Shown: positions 59,644 to 64,000 of the stretch, one piece after another | Numbering within the stretch: position 1 is the first letter of the stretch | Layout of the letters: each line of letters starts with the position of its first letter | Origin: Paenibacillus alkalitolerans | Lineage (GTDB): Bacteria; Bacillota; Bacilli; Paenibacillales; YIM-B00363 | Assembly (NCBI RefSeq): GCF_016482785.1 | Contig: NZ_JAEMXM010000002.1 | Location: 124,001 to 188,000 of the forward strand | DNA: 64,000 nucleotides | Direction: 5' to 3' | Position numbers and translations under genes: made by a program | Notes under the pieces: model-generated | The model's input: only the letters and a program-made list of their open reading frames with translations | The model's database searches: none | What the model was told of the DNA's origin: nothing

Positions 59644-60768
59644 TTATTGCTTTTCGATGTCTTTCATCCAGTCCGCGTAGCCTTGCTCGCTGCTGCCCCA
59701 GCCTTCAACATACTGGCTGAGCTCGGCCGTCGAAATTGGCTGTTCCGGCAGTTGTTCCCGGTGTACGAACACCGGATCGAGAACGACCGTTGCCGGCGTC
59801 TCGTCGCCGTGGAATTTCTGGTACAGGTAACGCACCTGCACGCGGCCGATGTCCTTCGGATCGACTGCGGCGGAAGCGACCCATGGGGAGTCCGCTTTCT
59901 GAATCATCTGCAAATCTTCGTCGCTCATATCGATGCCGTATACTTTAATCTCGTTGCGTCCGGCTTGCTCGATAGCGCGGGTCGCGCCTTTCGCGAATTC
60001 GTCCCACGAAGCCCAAACGGCCGTAATATCGCCTTTGTTCGGATATTGCTTCAAGATCGCTTCCATCTGCGCCTGCGTATCGAGCGCCGTGCTTGCCGAC
60101 GCGCTTCCGAACGCCGCGATTTCTTTAATTTCGGGATACTTTTGCTGGAATGCGCTGTATGCGATTTGACGGCGCTCCATCGGGGCGAACCCGGCAACCC
60201 AAATTTTTACGATAGTGCCTTTCCCGCCTGCATCTTGCGCAAGACGCTCCAGCGTCATCTCCGCCATCTTTTCGTCACCTTGTTGAAGCACCGTAACGCC
60301 CGGAACGTTCAAATCCGCATCAAATGCGACAACCGGAATGTTCTTCTCCAACGCCTTCTTCACGCCGGCTTCAAGCGCGCCCGCTTGTCCGTGGTCGATC
60401 AATATGCCGTCGAAGCCTTGGTTGATCGCCGCTTCCAAATTGCTCGCCATCTTCGCCAAGTCGCCGTCGGCCCCAAACACCTGCACTTCGCCGCCGAATT
60501 TGGTCACTTGCTCCGTAACGCCGTCGATATATTGCGACGAGAACGTACCGATATTAAGCTGCATAATAAGCGCGATCTTCTTGCCTGCCAAGCTATTCTC
60601 TTCCGCAGCAGCCGTCTCTTCCGCCGGCGCTTGTTCCGTTCCTTCCGCCGCGCCCGTCGAAGGCGCACCGCCTTCGTTGCTTGCCGTCTTTGCTCCGCAG
60701 CCCGCAACCACAACCGCCAGCGCGATCAGCAGCAATTTCACCCATGCTCCGTTCCAGATCCGTTTCAT
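59644..60768 (-). CDS. Sugar-binding lipoprotein of an RbsB-type transporter
   Basis: 374 residues. Signal with lipobox VVVAGCGA, an acidic Ala/Glu/Thr-rich linker (about 28-60), then the PBP1-type fold: KIALIMQLNIGTFSSQYIDG, FDGILIDHGQAGALEAGVKKA, NIPVVAFDAD and the later VKVYGIDMSDEDLQ. Binds a monosaccharide or related ligand for the ATPase and permease now 1.75 kb away. ATG follows GGGGAG. The promoter should lie in the 178-bp gap after ectD. Confidence 0.9.
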   Translation of the reverse strand: MKRIWNGAWVKLLLIALAVVVAGCGAKTASNEGGAPSTGAAEGTEQAPAEETAAAEENSLAGKKIALIMQLNIGTFSSQYIDGVTEQVTKFGGEVQVFGADGDLAKMASNLEAAINQGFDGILIDHGQAGALEAGVKKALEKNIPVVAFDADLNVPGVTVLQQGDEKMAEMTLERLAQDAGGKGTIVKIWVAGFAPMERRQIAYSAFQQKYPEIKEIAAFGSASASTALDTQAQMEAILKQYPNKGDITAVWASWDEFAKGATRAIEQAGRNEIKVYGIDMSDEDLQMIQKADSPWVASAAVDPKDIGRVQVRYLYQKFHGDETPATVVLDPVFVHREQLPEQPISTAELSQYVEGWGSSEQGYADWMKDIEKQ

Positions 60769-60946
60769 CGATAATGCTCCCCTTCTTATATATATATATT
60801 TCCGGTTTAATCCCTAGCAATCTACTAGGTTTTAGCACTGATAGATGATATATTATCACCCGCCATGTGCACCGTCAATGCTTTTTTCCGTACACGAAAC
60901 AAGGACGGAAGCCGCCGCTTCCGTCCACTCAATGCAATATTATTTC

Positions 60947-61834
60947 TCAGTCCCTTGTTGCGATATATGCGGGACGCGGAGGGAGACCCGAGAACGGTTC
61001 CGTCAATTTGTTCTCGACGCTGTTGAATACGTAGAACGCGTTGCTTCTCGGATACGGTGTGATGTTGCTGTTGGAGCCGTGCATTATGTTGCAATCGAAA
61101 AACACGATGGAGCCCGCTTTGCCGGCCGGTTGTTCGATGCCGCTTTCTTTGACGAGCCATGTCAAGCTTTCCTGGTCCGGAACTCCGTACTCTTGCCGGC
61201 GCAGCGAATTCTCGTAGTTTTTATCCGGCGTTCTTCCGACGCATGCAATGAAATGCTTATGGGAGCCCGGTATGACCATCAGCGGTCCGTTAAACGGGTA
61301 ATTATCGCTCAGCGCAATGGAGCAGCTTAACGCCCGCATGCGGGGCATGCCGTCTTCCACGTGCCATGTCTCGAAATCGGAATGCCACTGGAACTCTTTG
61401 CCGCGAAAACCCGGCTTAAAGTTGATTCGGGATTGATGAATATACACTTCGCTGCCTAATATTTGTTTCACGGCCGCCTGCAATTTCGGATGATTGGACA
61501 ATGCTTTGAACACTTCATTGTCGCGGTGAACGGCAAATACCGACCGAACTTCTTCGCTTTCAGGCTCGAGAATGACCTCGGGCTTCTTCAAGCCGCGGCT
61601 CTCCGTCAGCAGCTTATGCAGCTCCTTCTGAAGCTCGGCGACCTCATCCGGGGTGAAGAACGGATCCATGAACAAATATCCGTCCTTCTCGTAACCGTTC
61701 AAATCGTCTTTCGAGAGCGGACCGTCGTAATCATTCGGATATACGACCGGGTCTTGGCGCTTCAAAATTTGCGGCTGGTCCGCCACGCGGGACGGATATA
61801 CGTCTTTTACGGCATTGTTCGTTTGCATATGCAT
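60947..61834 (-). CDS. ectD: Ectoine hydroxylase
   Basis: 295 residues, Fe(II)/2-oxoglutarate dioxygenase turning ectoine into 5-hydroxyectoine. The EctD signature is complete: QWHSDFETWHVEDGMPRMR with iron ligands His and Asp, and the distal ligand in CNIMHGSNSNI. An Arg for 2-oxoglutarate follows (YPRSNAFYVFN). ATG 61834 follows GAGGAG by 5-6 bp; a second Met is two codons in. Last gene of the ect operon, 27 bp after ectC. Confidence 0.95.
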   Translation of the reverse strand: MHMQTNNAVKDVYPSRVADQPQILKRQDPVVYPNDYDGPLSKDDLNGYEKDGYLFMDPFFTPDEVAELQKELHKLLTESRGLKKPEVILEPESEEVRSVFAVHRDNEVFKALSNHPKLQAAVKQILGSEVYIHQSRINFKPGFRGKEFQWHSDFETWHVEDGMPRMRALSCSIALSDNYPFNGPLMVIPGSHKHFIACVGRTPDKNYENSLRRQEYGVPDQESLTWLVKESGIEQPAGKAGSIVFFDCNIMHGSNSNITPYPRSNAFYVFNSVENKLTEPFSGLPPRPAYIATRD

Positions 61835-61861
61835 TCTTTCTCCTCTCTCATTACATTATCA

Positions 61862-62245
61862 TTATGTCAATAACGGGTAGGCGCCCTCTTCGTCATGCTT
61901 TTCCTGCCCCGTACAAGGCGGATTGAACACACATACGACCCTCAAGTTCGTCTTCGCTTCCACCCGGTGGCGGTCATGCTTATTTAATAAATACATGGTC
62001 CCCGGGGAAATGCGGTATGTTTCGCCTGTTTCTTTATCGGTCAACAGCCCTTCGCCTTCAATGCAATACACCGCTTCGATATGGTTCTTGTACCACATGT
62101 CCGTTACGGTTCCCGCGTATAACAGGGTGTCGTGCAATGAAAATCCTACACCGTCATCCTTTAAAATAAGTCGGCGGCTTTCCCATGTTTCGGCTTTTAC
62201 GTTGCGATCGCTGTTTTCAATGGAAACCAAGCTGCGTACGATCAC
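61862..62245 (-). CDS. ectC: L-ectoine synthase
   Basis: 127 residues, single cupin domain. Closes the ring of N-gamma-acetyl-diaminobutyrate to ectoine. Typical stretches: [18 protein letters not shown] with metal-site Glu, [19 protein letters not shown] with His, and [26 protein letters not shown] start right after the ectB stop, with AAAGGGG inside the ectB end. Confidence 0.95.
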   Translation of the reverse strand: MIVRSLVSIENSDRNVKAETWESRRLILKDDGVGFSLHDTLLYAGTVTDMWYKNHIEAVYCIEGEGLLTDKETGETYRISPGTMYLLNKHDRHRVEAKTNLRVVCVFNPPCTGQEKHDEEGAYPLLT

Positions 62246-62246
62246 G

Positions 62247-63548
62247 TTATACGGACCCCTTTCCAGCTCTTATTGCTGCATTCACTGCCGCGTCGATTCG
62301 TTCGAATCCCCTGCTTAAGCCTTCGTCTTCGATCGTGAGCGGGGGCATCAGTTTAAACACTTCGTCTTTCGGTCCCGATGTTTCCATAATGATTCCTCGC
62401 GAGAAAGCCTCGCGGCAAATATCGGACGCCAAGCCTTTGACGCCGCAAGCGATGCCTTGAAACAAGCCGCGTCCGCGAAGCTCGCCTTGCAGCTCAGAAT
62501 ATTTCATCAACAGACCTTGAAGGAAATTCGTAATGCGGTCCGCCTTGCGCATCGTTTCCGATTCGAACTTATCGTCTTTCCAATAATCAAGCGCGGCCGC
62601 GGCCGTTACGAATGCCAAGTTGTTGCCGCGAAACGTGCCGTTGTGCTCGCCCGGAGTCCATATGTCGTATTCCGGCTTGATGAGCGTCAGCGCAAGCGGC
62701 AGTCCGTACCCGCCGATCGACTTGGACAGACAGACGATATCCGGCTGTATGCCCGCAGGCTCGAAACTGAAGAAAGGCCCCGTTCTCCCGCAACCGGCTT
62801 GAATGTCGTCGACGATCAACAATATGCCGAACTTACGGCATATGCGTTCGATTTCTTTCAACCATTCGAACGAGGCTGCGTTCAAGCCGCCTTCTCCCTG
62901 CACCGTTTCAACGATGACGGCTGCCGGAGTGTCTATACCGCTTCCGCTGTCTTCAATGAATCGCTCCAAATACGCCGCGGTATTCACCTCGTTGCCGAAG
63001 TATTTATCGAACGGCATCGAAACCGCGTTGTTGAGCGGCACCCCGGCTCCGCCGCGCTTCGTTCCGTTCCCCGTGAGGGCTAATGAACCGAGCGTCATGC
63101 CGTGAAACCCGTTCGTGAAACTAAGCACGGTTTGACGTCCCGTCACCTTTCTGGCCAGCTTCAAAGCGCTCTCCACGGAATTCGTTCCCGTAGGGCCCGG
63201 AAACATCACCTTATAATCAAGATTACGCGGTTTCAAAATGACGTCCACGAACGTTTCCAACAGCTGCTTCTTCGCTTCCGTCGCCATATCGAGGCTGTGC
63301 GCTACGCCGTCGTCCATAATGTAGCTTACCAGCTTATCCTTCAGCTTCGGATTGTTATGTCCGTAGTTGAGCGCGCCCGCCCCTGCGAAAAAATCGATAT
63401 ATTCATTCCCCTCCGCGTCCCAAACGCGATATCCCCGCGCCTTGGTAAACAAGGCCGGAAACCCCCGGCAATAGCTGCGGACTTCGGATTCCACCCTTTC
63501 GAATACTTCGAGCGGAGATTTCGGCAAAACAACCGTTTGCAATGACAT
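62247..63548 (-). CDS. ectB: L-2,4-diaminobutyrate aminotransferase
   Basis: 433 residues from ATG 63548, 8 bp after GGGAGG (two codons of open frame precede it). Class III aminotransferase: [45 protein letters not shown] and PLP Lys in [14 protein letters not shown]. Makes diaminobutyrate from aspartate semialdehyde, with glutamate as donor, the first step of ectoine synthesis. Confidence 0.95.
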   Translation of the reverse strand: MSLQTVVLPKSPLEVFERVESEVRSYCRGFPALFTKARGYRVWDAEGNEYIDFFAGAGALNYGHNNPKLKDKLVSYIMDDGVAHSLDMATEAKKQLLETFVDVILKPRNLDYKVMFPGPTGTNSVESALKLARKVTGRQTVLSFTNGFHGMTLGSLALTGNGTKRGGAGVPLNNAVSMPFDKYFGNEVNTAAYLERFIEDSGSGIDTPAAVIVETVQGEGGLNAASFEWLKEIERICRKFGILLIVDDIQAGCGRTGPFFSFEPAGIQPDIVCLSKSIGGYGLPLALTLIKPEYDIWTPGEHNGTFRGNNLAFVTAAAALDYWKDDKFESETMRKADRITNFLQGLLMKYSELQGELRGRGLFQGIACGVKGLASDICREAFSRGIIMETSGPKDEVFKLMPPLTIEDEGLSRGFERIDAAVNAAIRAGKGSV

Positions 63549-63574
63549 AATCATTACCTCCCGTTGGTGTATCT

Positions 63575-64000
63575 TTATTTTATAGGTCCGATCCGGAACA
63601 GCATTTCGTCTTCATGCGCTCCGCCCGGAAACAATTGCGACGCAAAACCGTCCGCAATTCGACACTCTACATTTCGGTCCCGTGCAAACCCGAGAAACAG
63701 CGATTGCGAACGTTCGTTGGAGGGTGAGATTGTCGCCTCGATATATTGCAAGTCGCGATTCTCCGCCCGCTCCAGAACATGGTCAAGCAGCTTTCGGGCA
63801 ATCCCTTTTCCGCGTGCTTCCTTATCTACCGCTATTTGCCATACAAACCACGTGTCCGGCCTGCTCGGAGCGCGAAACCCGGTCACGAATCCGACCGGTC
63901 TGCCTCCGATTTCCGCAATGGCGCACGTATCGTTATAATATTTGCCGAGCATCAAATAACAGTAGGCCGAATTGACATCCAGCGTACCGGAATTGCGCAC
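63575..64000 (-). CDS. ectA: L-2,4-diaminobutyrate acetyltransferase (5' end outside window)
   Basis: The C-terminal 141 residues of a GNAT protein; some 30-40 residues are missing beyond base 64000. Acetyl-CoA motif [15 protein letters not shown], followed by [14 protein letters not shown]. Acetylates diaminobutyrate at the gamma-nitrogen, the second step. Order ectA-B-C-D is the standard Firmicute operon. The promoter lies outside the window. Confidence 0.93.
   Translation of the reverse strand: MRNSGTLDVNSAYCYLMLGKYYNDTCAIAEIGGRPVGFVTGFRAPSRPDTWFVWQIAVDKEARGKGIARKLLDHVLERAENRDLQYIEATISPSNERSQSLFLGFARDRNVECRIADGFASQLFPGGAHEDEMLFRIGPIK

Noticed and set aside
59647-60774. 375-residue frame on the plus strand opposite the sugar-binding lipoprotein
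   Set aside because: It is the antisense of a well-supported GC-rich gene, is Arg-rich without domains, and has no ribosome site.

Overview
The window is chromosomal DNA of an endospore-forming Firmicute, most likely Paenibacillus, Cohnella or a close relative. The evidence is an alpha/beta-type small acid-soluble spore protein, strong AGGAGG-type ribosome binding sites with many GTG and TTG starts, moderately GC-rich host genes with the usual gene repertoire of this family, and a 52-bp intergenic repeat type that I associate with Paenibacillaceae (from memory, not searched).

Bases 1-22,675 hold one ABC transporter locus (lipoprotein plus ATPase) split in two by an AT-rich integrated element of about 21.3 kb. 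Removing bases 971-22,237 and joining the two copies of a 9-bp core (TTTGCGCTG) restores one uninterrupted 338-residue substrate-binding lipoprotein, so both ends are defined to within the core. The element carries a large serine recombinase at its right end, a run of small phage early or accessory genes (12-20 kb), a sigma-like protein, a possible replication initiator, a GIY-YIG nuclease, a SOS-box-controlled gene, the distal part of a contractile-type tail (C-terminal half of baseplate J, YmfQ-like, fibre proteins, a GDSL esterase), a lysis cassette (XhlA-like, amidase, small membrane protein) and an inserted surface-protein gene. No terminase, portal, capsid, sheath, tube or tape-measure gene is present, and baseplate J is cut at its 5' side: this is a deleted prophage.

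Bases 22,800-26,500 are a likely D-amino-acid scavenging operon (D-threonine aldolase/D-serine dehydratase-like enzyme, D-aminoacylase, RidA) downstream of a truncated sugar-type permease. Next to it lie 14 near-identical tandem copies of a 52-bp unit (26,607-27,334). Bases 27.5-41 kb are host housekeeping: metallo-beta-lactamase-fold hydrolase, type I pullulanase, molybdate transporter genes modAB without modC, pyroglutamyl peptidase, spore protein, an ECF-type sigma factor with an unknown partner, OppBC-like permeases with an MFS protein, and a GHL10-type glycosidase. Bases 41.5-48.2 kb are a maltodextrin uptake and degradation operon (alpha-amylase lipoprotein, MalG, MalF, MalE) divergent from a LacI-family regulator with operator-like sites between them. 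Bases 48.4-55.4 kb hold an LtaS-type sulfatase, a small membrane protein, an MFS remnant, a glycosyltransferase, a Q/N-rich small protein, a glutamate-synthase-like FMN protein and MoaB.

Bases 55.4-60.8 kb are an Rbs-type sugar ABC transporter whose binding-protein gene is separated from its ATPase and permease genes by an IS200/IS605-type tnpB-only element. The promoter predicted for tnpB has one LexA (SOS) box inside its spacer and a second just downstream. Bases 60.9-64 kb are the ectoine/5-hydroxyectoine genes ectABCD; ectA runs off the window.

The most unusual signals are the SOS-box-flanked tnpB promoter, the same promoter design in front of an unknown prophage gene, the 52-bp repeat array beside a truncated operon, and several intact or broken small genes below usual annotation length.
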